Below are positions 39,508-49,005 of a stretch of DNA of 56,955 nt, in pieces. Each line of letters opens with the position of its first letter. Within the stretch, counting starts at the first letter, position 1. The stretch comes from Bacillota bacterium (GTDB lineage: Bacteria > Bacillota > Clostridia > Lachnospirales > Lachnospiraceae): NCBI GenBank assembly GCA_029224465.1, contig JAQXUQ010000032.1:1-56955 (forward strand), in the 5' to 3' direction. The notes under the pieces were generated by a model, which saw only the letters and a program-made list of their open reading frames with translations, was not told the DNA's origin and did no database searches. A program made the translations under genes and the position numbers.

Positions 39508-39927
39508 ATGCCGACATTTAACCAGTTAGTTAGAAAGGGACGTCAGGTTTCCACGAAGAAGTCGAAGGCTCCGGCACTGCAGGTAGGTTTCAACAGCCTT
39601 AAGAAGAAAACTATCGGACAGTCCGCTCCCCAGAAGCGTGGTGTCTGCACCGCTGTTAAGACAGCAACCCCTAAGAAGCCTAACTCCGCTCTTCGTAAGA
39701 TTGCCAGAGTACGTCTTTCCAACGGAATGGAAGTTACATCCTACATTCCCGGCGAAGGCCACAATCTGCAGGAGCACTCTGTTGTAATGATCAGGGGAGG
39801 AAGAGTTAAGGATCTGCCCGGTACCAGATACCACATCATCCGTGGCACACTGGATACAGCAGGTGTTGCAAACCGCAAGCAGGCTCGCTCCAAGTATGGC
39901 GCTAAGAGACCGAAGGCTGGTAAGTAA
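39508..39927 (+). CDS. rpsL: 30S ribosomal protein S12
   Basis: 139 residues. Decoding-centre protein. The lysines in [11 protein letters not shown] (around 55-64), whose changes give streptomycin resistance, are wild type, as is the [13 protein letters not shown] loop. SD GGAGGTGA. Confidence 0.98.
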   Translation: MPTFNQLVRKGRQVSTKKSKAPALQVGFNSLKKKTIGQSAPQKRGVCTAVKTATPKKPNSALRKIARVRLSNGMEVTSYIPGEGHNLQEHSVVMIRGGRVKDLPGTRYHIIRGTLDTAGVANRKQARSKYGAKRPKAGK

Positions 39928-40107
39928 TACTCTCTAATGTAACAGAATGTTGGATTCTATTTGCGATAGAATTTCTGTACGGAAATTTACGCGGTCCCTT
40001 CCGTGTTTTGCCTTGGAAGCGGACGGGTTATCGAAGATAGACTACAGCATGGACACAGCATTATAGTGAGTACCGATGAATTATCCATTGATAAGGAGGG
40101 AAGTATC
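39928..40107 (+). promoter_or_regulatory. structured rpsL-rpsG spacer
   Basis: 180 bases with hairpin ATTCTAT-TTGCG-ATAGAAT (39954-39972) and a second pairing ACGGAA/TTCCGT downstream, then 'gtttt'. Such spacers can be S7 binding sites in other bacteria; no evidence beyond position. Confidence 0.35.
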
Positions 40108-40578
40108 ATGCCGCGTAAAGGACATGTACAGAAAAGAGATGTACTTGCAGACCCCTTATACAACAACAAAGTCGTTACCAAGCTGATTAATGCCATCATG
40201 CTTGATGGTAAGAAAGGTGTAGCGCAGAAGATTGTATACGGAGCTTTTGCAAAGATGGAAGAGAAATCAGGCAAGCCCGCTCTCGAAGTTTTCGAGGGCG
40301 CTATGAACAACATTATGCCTGTTCTCGAAGTCAAGGCGAGACGTATCGGCGGTGCCACATATCAGGTGCCGATTGAAGTCAGACCGGAAAGAAGACAGGC
40401 GCTGGCTCTTCGCTGGATCGCAATGTTCTCCCGCAAGAGAGGCGAGAAGACCATGGAAGACAAGCTTGCCGGTGAGCTTCTTGATGCTTACAACAACACG
40501 GGCGCTTCCGTAAAACGTAAGGAAGACATGCACAAGATGGCAGATGCAAACAAGGCTTTCTCTCACTATCGTTTCTGA
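40108..40578 (+). CDS. rpsG: 30S ribosomal protein S7
   Basis: 156 residues from ATG 40108 ([12 protein letters not shown]), with SD AAGGAGGG. Binds the 3' domain of 16S rRNA; family sequences [16 protein letters not shown] and [20 protein letters not shown] are clear. The frame opens earlier at 40003 but that stretch is non-coding. Confidence 0.97.
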   Translation: MPRKGHVQKRDVLADPLYNNKVVTKLINAIMLDGKKGVAQKIVYGAFAKMEEKSGKPALEVFEGAMNNIMPVLEVKARRIGGATYQVPIEVRPERRQALALRWIAMFSRKRGEKTMEDKLAGELLDAYNNTGASVKRKEDMHKMADANKAFSHYRF

Positions 40579-40627
40579 TGCGATGGCGGAGACCTTTTGC
40601 AGCGCGTCTTAATTAGGAGGAAAACCT

Positions 40628-42769
40628 GTGGCACAAGCAGATCATAGAGAATATCCCCTGGAAAGAACCAGGAACATCGGTATCATGGCGCATATCGATG
40701 CAGGCAAGACGACTCTGACAGAGCGTATCCTGTATTATACCGGTGTTAACTATAAGATTGGTGAGACGCACGACGGCACTGCGACCATGGACTACATGGA
40801 GCAGGAGCAGGAGCGTGGTATCACCATCACGTCCGCGGCTACAACATGCCACTGGACACTGGAGGATCACCATAAGAAGAAAGCTGGTGCTCTTGAGCAC
40901 CGTATCAATATTATTGATACTCCCGGCCACGTAGACTTTACCGTTGAGGTAGAGAGATCCCTGCGTGTCCTGGACGGCGCTGTAGGTGTATTCTCCGCAA
41001 AGGGCGGCGTTGAACCTCAGTCCGAAAATGTATGGCGCCAGGCTGATAAGTACAACGTACCCCGTATGGCATTCGTCAACAAGATGGATGTCATCGGCGC
41101 AGACTATTACGGCTGCGTTGACCAGATCAAGAACAGACTGGGCAAAAACCCGGTTATGATCAACATCCCGATCGGCAAGGAAGATTCCTATATCGGCCTG
41201 ATTGATCTGTTCGAGATGGACGCATATTACTATAAGAACGATGACGGCACGGATATTGAAATCACGGCTGTTCCGGACGATCTTAAGGATGAAGCGCAGA
41301 TGTATCACGAGCAGATGATCGAGCAGATCTGCGAGCTCGATGATGATCTGACCGAGAAGTTCCTGGAAGGCGGCGAGGAAGCGGTTACTGTTCCCGAGCT
41401 GAAGGCTGCACTCCGGAAGGCTACCTGCGAAGGCAGAGCGGTACCGGTCTGCTGCGGCTCCGCATACAAGAACAAGGGCGTACAGAAGTGCCTGGACGCT
41501 GTTATCGAGTATATGCCTTCTCCGCTTGATGTGCCGGCAATCAAGGGCACAGACCTTGACGGTAACGAAGTTGAGAGACATTCTTCTGACAGTGAGCCGT
41601 TCTCTGCTCTTGCGTTCAAGATCATTTCCGATCCTTTCGTAGGAAAACTCGCGTTCATGAGAGTATATTCCGGTACTTGCAAGGCCGGCTCTTACGTTCT
41701 CAATTCCACGAAGGACAAGAAGGAAAGAATCGGGCGTCTCCTGCAGATGCACGCGAATAAGAGAAAGGAAATCGACGAAGTATTTTCCGGTGATATTGCC
41801 GCTGCGGTTGGCCTTAAGGTAACCGGTACCGGCGATACGCTCTGCGATGACAGCGCACCGGTTATTCTGGAGTCGATGGAATTCCCTGATCCCGTTATCG
41901 AGCTCGCGATTGAGCCTAAGACGAAGGCAGGACAGGACAAGCTGACGGACGCGCTCCAGAAGTTGTCTGAAGAAGATCCTACTTTCAAGGCACACACAAA
42001 CTCCGAGACAGGCCAGACAATTATCGCCGGCATGGGCGAACTGCATCTGGAGATTATCGTTGACAGGCTGCTGCGTGAGTTCCACGTAGAGGCAAATGTC
42101 GGCGCTCCGCAGGTTGCATACCGCGAGACATTTACAAAGCCTGTCGATCAGGAATACAAGTACGCGAAGCAGTCCGGCGGTCGTGGTCAGTACGGACACT
42201 GCAAAGTCAAGTTCGAGCCTATGGATCCGAACGGCGAGCAGGAGTACGATTTCGAGAACGAGGTAACAGGCGGCAACATCCCGAAGGAATATATCCCCGC
42301 GGTTGGCGAAGGTATTGAGGAAGCTATGAAGACCGGTTCCCTTGGCGGATATCCGGTTGTCGGCATCAAGGCGACTGTCTATGACGGTTCCTACCATGAA
42401 GTCGACTCTTCGGAAATGGCATTCCATATTGCCGGTTCCATGTGCTTCAAGGAAGCGATGGCCAAGGCTGCACCTGTCCTTCTTGAGCCGATCATGAAGG
42501 TTGAGGTAACAATGCCTGAGGAATATATGGGCGACGTCATCGGAGACATGAACTCCAGACGCGGCCGCGTTACGGGTATGGAAGACATTCCGGGCGGCAA
42601 GCAGGTCAACGGCTTTGTACCGCTCGCCGAGATGTTCGGTTACGCGACGGATCTGCGTTCCATGACGCAGGGACGCGGCAACTACTCCATGTTCTTTGAG
42701 AAGTACGAGCCGGTTCCGAAGAATGTTGCTGACAAGGTCCTGGATTCCAAGGCCAAAGAGAGCAAGTAA
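40628..42769 (+). CDS. fusA: elongation factor G
   Basis: 713 residues. Translocation GTPase: G1 AHIDAGKTT, switch region [11 protein letters not shown]3 DTPGHVD, G4 NKMD. Start is GTG 40628 with SD AGGAGG nine bases before. Normal length. Confidence 0.98.
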   Translation: MAQADHREYPLERTRNIGIMAHIDAGKTTLTERILYYTGVNYKIGETHDGTATMDYMEQEQERGITITSAATTCHWTLEDHHKKKAGALEHRINIIDTPGHVDFTVEVERSLRVLDGAVGVFSAKGGVEPQSENVWRQADKYNVPRMAFVNKMDVIGADYYGCVDQIKNRLGKNPVMINIPIGKEDSYIGLIDLFEMDAYYYKNDDGTDIEITAVPDDLKDEAQMYHEQMIEQICELDDDLTEKFLEGGEEAVTVPELKAALRKATCEGRAVPVCCGSAYKNKGVQKCLDAVIEYMPSPLDVPAIKGTDLDGNEVERHSSDSEPFSALAFKIISDPFVGKLAFMRVYSGTCKAGSYVLNSTKDKKERIGRLLQMHANKRKEIDEVFSGDIAAAVGLKVTGTGDTLCDDSAPVILESMEFPDPVIELAIEPKTKAGQDKLTDALQKLSEEDPTFKAHTNSETGQTIIAGMGELHLEIIVDRLLREFHVEANVGAPQVAYRETFTKPVDQEYKYAKQSGGRGQYGHCKVKFEPMDPNGEQEYDFENEVTGGNIPKEYIPAVGEGIEEAMKTGSLGGYPVVGIKATVYDGSYHEVDSSEMAFHIAGSMCFKEAMAKAAPVLLEPIMKVEVTMPEEYMGDVIGDMNSRRGRVTGMEDIPGGKQVNGFVPLAEMFGYATDLRSMTQGRGNYSMFFEKYEPVPKNVADKVLDSKAKESK

Positions 42770-42807
42770 GCCCTTGCTTTCTCTGTGAGCAAAAACAATC
42801 CCTGCGC

Positions 42808-42836
42808 TTGCTTTAGCAGGTGCAATTGGGTATAAT
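42808..42836 (+). promoter_or_regulatory. promoter of tuf
   Basis: TTGCTT at 42808-42813, 17-base spacer, TATAAT at 42831-42836. Confidence 0.7.
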
Positions 42837-42843
42837 AAATGCT

Positions 42844-42892
42844 AGTGACTGATTTTCGACAGTGCATGTCGACCGGAAGGTCTTCAGTCACT
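42844..42892 (+). promoter_or_regulatory. three-way-junction-like leader of tuf
   Basis: P1 AGTGACTGA/TCAGTCACT (42844-42852 with 42884-42892) encloses P2 CGAC/GTCG (42857-42860 with 42868-42871, loop AGTGCAT) and P3 ACC-GGAA-GGT (42872-42881). It begins close to the expected +1 of the tuf promoter. Confidence 0.6.
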
Positions 42893-42934
42893 GGCGATTT
42901 AACACTATTATTATTTCTTTAGGAGGAAATAAAA

Positions 42935-44128
42935 ATGGCTAAACAGCATTTCGACAGAACAAAGCCGCATGTTAACATCGGCACAATCGGTCACGTTGAC
43001 CACGGCAAGACAACTCTGACAGCAGCCATCACAGCAGTACTTGCTGACAGACTTGGCGTTGATCCTGCGGTTCCTTTCGATCAGATCGATAAGGCTCCGG
43101 AAGAAAGAGCCCGTGGTATAACCATCAACTCCGCACACATCGAGTATGAGACAGCGAAGAGACACTATGCACACGTTGACTGCCCTGGCCACGCTGACTA
43201 TGTAAAGAACATGATCACCGGCGCTGCGCAGATGGATGGCGCTATCCTTGTAGTAGCTGCTACCGATGGTGTTATGGCGCAGACTCGTGAGCACGTTCTG
43301 CTTGCCAAGCAGGTTGGCGTTCCGAAGATCATCGTATTCCTGAACAAGTGCGATATGATGGATGATCCTGAACTGATCGAGCTGACAGAGATGGATATCA
43401 GAGATCTGCTGAACGAGTACGGCTATCCGGGAGATGACACTCCGATCATTCAGGGTTCCGCTCTGAAGGCGCTGGAAGATCCCAAGTCCGAATGGGGCGA
43501 CAAGATCATGGAGCTCATGGATACTGTTGATTCTTATATTCCGGATCCTGCACGTGATAACGACAAGCCGTTCCTTATGCCGATCGAGGACGTATTCACA
43601 ATTTCCGGCCGTGGTACTGTTGCTACCGGCCGTGTAGAGCGTGGTATGCTCAAGCTTAACGATCCTGTAGAAATCGTCGGCCTGAAGGAAGAGACACAGA
43701 CTTCCGTTGCTACCGGCATCGAGATGTTCAGAAAGACTCTGGACTTCGCTGAAGCTGGTGATAACGTTGGTATCCTTCTTCGTGGTATCGACCGTACAGC
43801 AATCGAGCGTGGTCAGGTTGTCGCTAAGCCCGGCACTGTTACCTGCCACAAGAAGTTCACGGCGCAGGTTTACGTTCTGACAAAGGATGAAGGCGGCCGT
43901 CATACGCCTTTCTTCAACAACTATCGTCCTCAGTTCTATTTCAGAACAACAGACGTTACCGGTGTTATCACACTTCCTGAAGGAACAGAAATGTGCATGC
44001 CCGGCGATCACGTTGAGATGACAATCGAACTGATTCATCCTGTAGCTATGGAACAGGGTCTTACCTTCGCTATTCGTGAAGGCGGCCGTACTGTAGGTTC
44101 CGGAAGAGTTGTTTCGATCCTTGAGTGA
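42935..44128 (+). CDS. tuf: elongation factor Tu
   Basis: 397 residues. Delivers aminoacyl-tRNA to the ribosome. G1 GHVDHGKTT (18-26), [40 protein letters not shown]. Confidence 0.98.
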   Translation: MAKQHFDRTKPHVNIGTIGHVDHGKTTLTAAITAVLADRLGVDPAVPFDQIDKAPEERARGITINSAHIEYETAKRHYAHVDCPGHADYVKNMITGAAQMDGAILVVAATDGVMAQTREHVLLAKQVGVPKIIVFLNKCDMMDDPELIELTEMDIRDLLNEYGYPGDDTPIIQGSALKALEDPKSEWGDKIMELMDTVDSYIPDPARDNDKPFLMPIEDVFTISGRGTVATGRVERGMLKLNDPVEIVGLKEETQTSVATGIEMFRKTLDFAEAGDNVGILLRGIDRTAIERGQVVAKPGTVTCHKKFTAQVYVLTKDEGGRHTPFFNNYRPQFYFRTTDVTGVITLPEGTEMCMPGDHVEMTIELIHPVAMEQGLTFAIREGGRTVGSGRVVSILE

Positions 44129-44160
44129 TCGTTGCTTATCGCTGATAAATGCAAATATAA

Positions 44161-44198
44161 TAGAAAGCGGGACAGCCTTTGCTGTCCCGCTTTCTATA
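44161..44198 (+). terminator. terminator after tuf
   Basis: Perfect 16-bp stem (44161-44176 with 44181-44196), loop CTTT. The T-rich part lies in the 3' arm. It probably ends the str transcript. Confidence 0.85.
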
Positions 44199-44298
44199 TA
44201 CAGGCTTTTCGAACCGCTCCTTTCCGAATACGCGGCAAAGCCTTTTCATACCTTTTCAATCAGAGTGAATCTGGCGCGGATCTGACTGCAAACCAGCC

Positions 44299-44508
44299 TC
44301 AGTTCTTTTCGTCCGGCAGGTATTCCATGATGTCACCTACCTCACAGTTAAAGATGCGGCAGAAGACATCAATGGTATGCGTGCTGACATACTCGTTCCT
44401 TTTCAGTCTGGTGATCTGACCGGGCGAGATGCCGTATGTATGAATTAACGCGTACTGCGTGATCCCGCGCTCCTTCATCATCCTCCAAAGTCCGTTATAA
44501 GTGATCAT
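44299..44508 (-). CDS. small XRE-type HTH regulator
   Basis: 69 residues, almost only a Cro/C1-type HTH: MITYNGLWRMMKERGITQYALIHTYGISPGQITRLKRNEYVSTHTIDVFCRIFNCEVGDIMEY in outline, with helices 2-3 at ITQYALIHTYGISPGQI. ATG 44508 is backed by SD AAAGGAG at 44513-44519. Divergent from the SARP-like gene and may regulate the shared 248-base interval. Confidence 0.85.
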   Translation of the reverse strand: MITYNGLWRMMKERGITQYALIHTYGISPGQITRLKRNEYVSTHTIDVFCRIFNCEVGDIMEYLPDEKN

Positions 44509-44756
44509 AGCTCTCCTTTTCAAAGGGAAATTATCCTTAATTCCGTATGTTTAAGGTAATATCCCTATACTAACCATACCCTATTTGCGGGGAGTTCACT
44601 AATAACCACAAGTGGTACAACTTTTATTGCCGGATTCATGCGAAAGTGATATTATACTATTAGATTAATTATCAGATAATATCAATATGATAGATTAACT
44701 GATAGTCATATATATGATAGGAACGTTTCTGGACAAAACTGGCGGGGTGAATTTTT
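44509..44756. promoter_or_regulatory. divergent regulatory interval rich in dyads
   Basis: AT-rich. Contains ACCAC-AA-GTGGT (44605-44616), a 9-bp inverted repeat TGATATTAT/ATAATATCA (44647-44655 with 44676-44684), TATCAG/CTGATA (44670-44675 with 44699-44704), and repeated 'gatagatta'/'tagattaa' words. TATACT at 44653-44658 is a -10 candidate. No gene seen. Confidence 0.5.
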
Positions 44757-45953
44757 ATGGAAACATTGCATGTAAGGATGCTGGGTGGTTTTACACTTCA
44801 TTACGGGAACGAGGAAATTGTTCTGGGCAGGAATACCACGGCGAAATTCGTGCAGCTTTTGCAAATGGTATGGCTGGAGGGCAACAAGGGAATATCGAAG
44901 GCACAGATTGTCCGTTATCTTTATGAAGCAGATGAATTATCCAATCCCAACAACAGCTTCAATAATCTTGTTTTTCAGATGCGAAGGCAGATGGAGGCAG
45001 CGGGTCTTCCCAAGAAAGATTATATCATTAAACGGGGAAAGGTATTCATACCCGATCCCGCCGTTCCACTGACAATTGATGTCTCGGATTTTGACAGCTA
45101 CATTGATCAGGCAAGAGCTGAGCGAAATGAGGACAGGAAGTACGACTTATACGCGCATGCTTTCGACCTCTACAGGGGTGAGCTCCTGCCGGAAGCCGGT
45201 ACAAAGACTTTTGTTGTAAAGGCCGGAGCACAGCTGCATCAGAAATTTGACGAAGCCGCGAAGTGGCTTGGAGATTACACAAAGTCCTGTAAAGACTATC
45301 AGGATATGTACAGAATTTATGAGAAGGCGGCGAAGATCTATCCTGACAGTGGCTGGCAGGCATATCAGATCGAGGCGCTGATCAGCCAGGAGAACTATAA
45401 GGAAGCATATCAGCTGTATGATACGACGGTCCGCAGATATACCGATGATATGGGGTTGCCGCCGTCGGATAAAATGCTCGAAAATTACCGGAAGATGAGT
45501 AGAAAACTCCAGCAGCCGCAGACGGAGTTGATGGAAATCCAGTCATCGCTTGTTGAGAATCCGGTTTCCGGAGCGTATTACTGCTCCTACCCGAGTTTTA
45601 TTGATACTTATCATATCATGCAAAGGAACATGGAAAGGATCGGATTCTCGGCGTTTATGCTTCTGTGCACGCTGGTGGACTATGAGGGGAAACCTATTTC
45701 CAACAAAGAGAAGCTGGAGGAGCGCAGCAATGCACTGAAGGAATCGATCGGCTCATCACTTCGCAAAGGCGATGTTTACACAAAATTCAGCGCATCCCAG
45801 TATCTGGTCCTCCTGATCGGAAGCACCAGGGAAGGCTGTGATGTAGTTGCCAGAAGAATATCAAAAAGTCTGAAGGAAAGAGAGGGAACCAGGGCGGACG
45901 TCCGCTATTCCAATGTGTCGCTATCGGACCTCTCCAGGATTGTGCTTAATTAA
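44757..45953 (+). CDS. SARP/BTAD-type regulator with degenerate GGDEF-like tail
   Basis: 398 residues. An OmpR-like winged helix (about 1-95: VRMLGGFTLHYG, AKFVQLLQMVWLEGNKGISKAQI) is followed by a bacterial transcriptional activator domain of TPR-like helices (about 100-250). The last ~110 residues (FSAFMLLCTLVDYEG, ALKESIGSSLRKGDVYTKFSASQYLVLL) have the layout of a GGDEF domain but with SASQY in place of GGDEF and no metal-binding DxxxF, so no cyclase activity is expected. SD GGCGGGG is weak. Target genes unknown; the next gene, 18 bases on, is the likely partner. Confidence 0.8.
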   Translation: METLHVRMLGGFTLHYGNEEIVLGRNTTAKFVQLLQMVWLEGNKGISKAQIVRYLYEADELSNPNNSFNNLVFQMRRQMEAAGLPKKDYIIKRGKVFIPDPAVPLTIDVSDFDSYIDQARAERNEDRKYDLYAHAFDLYRGELLPEAGTKTFVVKAGAQLHQKFDEAAKWLGDYTKSCKDYQDMYRIYEKAAKIYPDSGWQAYQIEALISQENYKEAYQLYDTTVRRYTDDMGLPPSDKMLENYRKMSRKLQQPQTELMEIQSSLVENPVSGAYYCSYPSFIDTYHIMQRNMERIGFSAFMLLCTLVDYEGKPISNKEKLEERSNALKESIGSSLRKGDVYTKFSASQYLVLLIGSTREGCDVVARRISKSLKEREGTRADVRYSNVSLSDLSRIVLN

Positions 45954-45971
45954 GGGGAGGCGTCAAGAGAC

Positions 45972-46448
45972 ATGGAAGAGATCAGAATATCAACGAGTGC
46001 GCCGAATCTTGTGAATATTTGTGTTGACGGTGCTGCCGGCGGAAATGTATACGGACGATTATGGGATCACTTCCATGAGGGCCCGAGACAGTTTGAATCG
46101 GCAGCGGATGTAATGCGGAAGATGGATGAAATGATGGATGAAATTGACTTCCCGCAGGAGTCGACTGTCGTAAGATCATTTGATCCGCCGGTGCAAAGAG
46201 ATAACTCGAAATATAGAAACGGGAAGGAAGTGAAGAATATGACGATACAGGATGAACGAGGCGGTCAGGCAACGTTCATAGTCCAGATCAAGTACCGGCA
46301 GAACGCGACCTGGCAGGGTGATGTTGTCTGGGCAGAACAGAACAAGAAAGTATATTTCAGAAGCGCGCTGGAGCTGATGAAGATCATTGACAGCGCAACA
46401 TCGGGCGGCCGGCTGGACGAATCGAAATGGCCGCAGGTAACGGATTAA
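45972..46448 (+). CDS. small protein with two repeat units, SARP-linked, unknown
   Basis: 158 residues, no signal peptide or membrane segment. Two similar units: residues ~12-65 (VNICVDGAAGGNVYGRLWDHF, then FESAADVMRKMDEMMDEI) and ~96-150 (FIVQIKYRQNATWQGDVVWAE, then YFRSALELMKIIDSA). Each is a short beta-strand pair followed by an F-x-SA-x-x-(L/V)-M-x-x-(I/M)-D helix. SD AGGGGAGG. Small proteins of this type beside BTAD regulators occur in Lachnospiraceae as far as I recall; function unknown. Confidence 0.72.
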   Translation: MEEIRISTSAPNLVNICVDGAAGGNVYGRLWDHFHEGPRQFESAADVMRKMDEMMDEIDFPQESTVVRSFDPPVQRDNSKYRNGKEVKNMTIQDERGGQATFIVQIKYRQNATWQGDVVWAEQNKKVYFRSALELMKIIDSATSGGRLDESKWPQVTD

Positions 46449-46457
46449 CGTGTCTGT

Positions 46458-46486
46458 TTGGAACACACAACAGAATAGTATATAAT
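46458..46486 (+). promoter_or_regulatory. promoter of maf-relQ
   Basis: TTGGAA at 46458-46463, 17-base spacer, TATAAT at 46481-46486. The -10 overlaps the 5' arm of the following terminator stem. Confidence 0.6.
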
Positions 46487-46520
46487 AAAGCGGACATCGA
46501 AAAATGTCCGCTTTATTATT
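46484..46520 (+). terminator. terminator after the SARP pair, overlapping the maf -10 box
   Basis: Perfect 14-bp stem (46484-46497 with 46504-46517), loop CGAAAA, A-run on the 5' arm and T-rich 3' arm. A second GC-rich hairpin GGTGCGCCC/GGGCGCACC follows at 46523-46543. Confidence 0.75.
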
Positions 46521-46562
46521 GGCGGTGCGCCCGGCGGGCGCACCGAAGATGGAGAATAATTT

Positions 46563-47168
46563 ATGACCAGAATAATACTTGCGTCGGCATCTCCGAGAAG
46601 GAGAGAGCTGATGGCACAGGCCGGCATCCACTGCGAAATTCTTCCGGCACAGGGTGACGGAGAATGCCTGCGGAATACACCCGGCGAATACGCCATGGCG
46701 CTTGCCGGCAACAAAGCGCAGGAGATCCTTGAAAAGACAGAAGACGCCGCGGTAATTATCGGCGCGGATACAATTGTCGTTTACGGCGAAGGAGACAGAA
46801 TCGGTGCAGACTGCAGAATCCTCGGGAAACCGGTTGACCGCGTACAGGCACGCGTGATGCTGCATGCTCTGCAGGGGAGCCGGCATCGCGTGATAACCGG
46901 CGTTGTTATTTATACCCGCGGTGAGAATGGAGAAGTGAAGGAGGAGAGCTTCTTTGAAACGACGCGGGTGAGCGTCTATCCGATGACAGACGCTGAGATT
47001 GACGAATATGTTTCGAGCGGTGAAGCGGATGACAAGGCGGGCGCATATGGCATTCAGGGATGTTTTGGCAGATATATAAGCGGCATAGCAGGAGATTATT
47101 ACAATGTGGTCGGCCTGCCGATCGCGCAGCTGTATCACAGGCTGAAAAGAAACGGAGCATTGCAATGA
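46563..47168 (+). CDS. maf: Maf-like nucleotide pyrophosphatase
   Basis: 201 residues. Family motifs: ILASASPRRRELM (5-17), the catalytic GADTIVVYG region, and YGIQGCFGRYISGIAGDYYNVVGLP near the end (given over residues ~160-184). Maf/YhdE enzymes hydrolyse dTTP, UTP or modified nucleotides and have been tied to septum control. SD GGAG before ATG 46563. Its stop overlaps the relQ start (ATGA). Confidence 0.95.
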   Translation: MTRIILASASPRRRELMAQAGIHCEILPAQGDGECLRNTPGEYAMALAGNKAQEILEKTEDAAVIIGADTIVVYGEGDRIGADCRILGKPVDRVQARVMLHALQGSRHRVITGVVIYTRGENGEVKEESFFETTRVSVYPMTDAEIDEYVSSGEADDKAGAYGIQGCFGRYISGIAGDYYNVVGLPIAQLYHRLKRNGALQ

Positions 47169-47920
47169 ATGACGAGATGGGCAAGAAAGAGGAAATGGTC
47201 ATCGAATACCTTTCCACCAGGGTCTCGCTGGATGATATCGACAAAATGATGCCCGGCGGCGTTTCACAGGATCAGATTCATCAGATTCTGGAACTGACCA
47301 ACGAAGTGAAAGCTTTCCGCCAGCTGATGATGTATTATGAATGCGCAATGGAGGAAGTGACGACCAAACTGGAGGTCCTCGACAAGGAACTTTCCCTCGA
47401 GCAGAGAAGAAATCCGTTTGAGTCCATCAAAAGCCGGCTGAAAACGCCGGTCAGCATCTATGAAAAGATGAAACGGCGCGGTATTCCGTTTTCGGTCGAA
47501 AATATCGAAAAAAATCTGAATGATGTCGCCGGAATCCGGGTGATATGCTCCTTTATTGATGACATCTACCGCCTCAGGGACTGTCTTGTCCGGCAGGATG
47601 ATGTTACGCTGATTCAGGAAAAGGATTATATCCGCGATCCCAAGAGCAACGGATACAGAAGTCTTCATCTGATTCTGGAAATTCCGATATTTCTTACGCA
47701 GGATAAAAAAATGGTCCGGGTTGAGGTTCAGTTCCGGACCATTGCAATGGATTTCTGGGCAAGTCTCGAGCATACGCTGCAGTACAAGAAAGAGATTCCG
47801 GATGAAGAGGCCGTTTCTGCGCAGCTCAAAGAAAGCGCGGAGCTCATCAACCAGCTGGACCTTCGGATGCAGCAGATCCGGGTCAAAATAGACGCGGCCG
47901 AGAATATCAAAGATGACTGA
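47165..47920 (+). CDS. small alarmone synthetase (RelQ-type GTP pyrophosphokinase)
   Basis: 251 residues. Makes (p)ppGpp. Only the synthetase domain is present: RLKTPVSIYEKMKRRG (91-106), NDVAGIRVICSF (119-130), DYIRDPKSNGYRSLH (154-168), VEVQFRTIAMDFWASLEH (186-203). No HD hydrolase, TGS or ACT domains. It has an N-terminal helix extension of ~45 residues relative to the shortest RelQ proteins. ATG 47165 overlaps the maf stop; the longer frame at 47060 lies in maf. Confidence 0.93.
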   Translation: MNDEMGKKEEMVIEYLSTRVSLDDIDKMMPGGVSQDQIHQILELTNEVKAFRQLMMYYECAMEEVTTKLEVLDKELSLEQRRNPFESIKSRLKTPVSIYEKMKRRGIPFSVENIEKNLNDVAGIRVICSFIDDIYRLRDCLVRQDDVTLIQEKDYIRDPKSNGYRSLHLILEIPIFLTQDKKMVRVEVQFRTIAMDFWASLEHTLQYKKEIPDEEAVSAQLKESAELINQLDLRMQQIRVKIDAAENIKDD

Positions 47921-47926
47921 CTGAAT

Positions 47927-48811
47927 TCATTTCCGTGTCCAGCGTCCCGCGGCGCCGCAGGGAAGAATGAAACCGCTCGAAGTTACGGGGAGACCGACTT
48001 CATCCGCTTCAATATTTCCTTCTCTTACGCGGCTTACGGTTTCACCTAAAAGATAGCGAAGAACCGCCGGCTGGAGGCCGGTCGTATAGGAGTTCAGAAG
48101 AACGAAAAGAGGATCTTCCGAAAGAAGTCTGCTCACCAGCTGAAGAAACGGGTAGATGCTTTCTTCCATCTTCCAGATTTCCCCTTTGGGACCTCTGCCA
48201 TACGAAGGCGGGTCGAGAATGACCGCGTCATAATGGCTGCCTCTTCGGATTTCGCGTTCAACAAATTTCGTACAGTCATCGACAAGCCAGCGGATTTTCG
48301 CGTCGGCAAGACCGGAGAGAACAGCATTCTCCTTCGCCCAGGTGACCATGCCTCTGGACGCGTCGACATGCGTTACCTGCGCACCGGCAGATGCTGCGGC
48401 AACCGTCGCGCCTCCGGTGTAAGCGAACAGGTTCAGTACCCGGATCTGTCGGCCGCGCGATACGGCGTCCCTGATCAGCCTGGAGAACCATTCCCAGTTC
48501 GCAGCCTGCTCGGGAAACAATCCGGTGTGTTTGAAGCTGAAAGGCTTGAGCCCGAACGAAAGGCGGCTGCCGGTTGACAGATCATAGCGGATGACCCATT
48601 CTTCCGGAAGATCACGGAATTCCCAGCTGCCGCCGCCCTTTGAGCTTCTGTGATAATGGCCGTTATATTTTTTCCATTCGGCAGACTTTGGTGTTGACCA
48701 GATGACCTGCGGGTCCGGGCGGATCAGCAGGTATTCCCCCCAGCGTTCGAGTTTTTCCCCGGCTGAAGTATCCAGCACTTCATAATCTTTCCATGCGTCA
48801 GCAATCCACAT
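47927..48811 (-). CDS. class I SAM-dependent methyltransferase, RlmI/RlmK-like
   Basis: 294 residues. The Rossmann fold shows motif I VLNLFAYTGGATVAAA and motif IV DPPSYGRGPKGE, with the post-I acidic loop VTHVDAS. This set is typical of the 23S rRNA methyltransferases of the RlmI/RlmK group, though the N-terminal PUA domain is missing; the exact base is not predictable. SD AAAGGA before the ATG. Convergent with relQ, only six bases apart, and divergent from rpsJ. Confidence 0.85.
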   Translation of the reverse strand: MWIADAWKDYEVLDTSAGEKLERWGEYLLIRPDPQVIWSTPKSAEWKKYNGHYHRSSKGGGSWEFRDLPEEWVIRYDLSTGSRLSFGLKPFSFKHTGLFPEQAANWEWFSRLIRDAVSRGRQIRVLNLFAYTGGATVAAASAGAQVTHVDASRGMVTWAKENAVLSGLADAKIRWLVDDCTKFVEREIRRGSHYDAVILDPPSYGRGPKGEIWKMEESIYPFLQLVSRLLSEDPLFVLLNSYTTGLQPAVLRYLLGETVSRVREGNIEADEVGLPVTSSGFILPCGAAGRWTRK

Positions 48812-48861
48812 AATTGTGTTCTTCCTTTAAAACTAATCTGATTTCAAAAACTACAACCTAT

Positions 48862-48888
48862 ATTATAATAGTGGCAATGTTTTGGCAA
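48862..48888 (-). promoter_or_regulatory. candidate promoter of the methyltransferase gene
   Basis: Minus strand: TTGCCA (48888-48883), 15-base spacer, TATAAT (48867-48862). The spacer is short, so confidence is moderate. Confidence 0.4.
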
Positions 48889-48970
48889 ACCGTGAAACGG
48901 CGTCAGACGAAAACAACCAAAGTTTCTTTAGAAATTTTGTAAAAAACAGAGAAATATTTAAAATTAGTTC

Positions 48971-48999
48971 TTGAACTGTGGCCGTTCTTCGTGTACAAT
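48971..48999 (+). promoter_or_regulatory. promoter of the S10 operon
   Basis: TTGAAC at 48971-48976, 17-base spacer, TACAAT at 48994-48999, about 317 bases before rpsJ. Confidence 0.7.
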
Positions 49000-49005
49000 C
49001 ATCAT

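Noticed and set aside
40613-42427. 604-residue minus-strand frame opposite fusA
   Set aside because: Shadow of fusA; composition and lack of motifs speak against coding.
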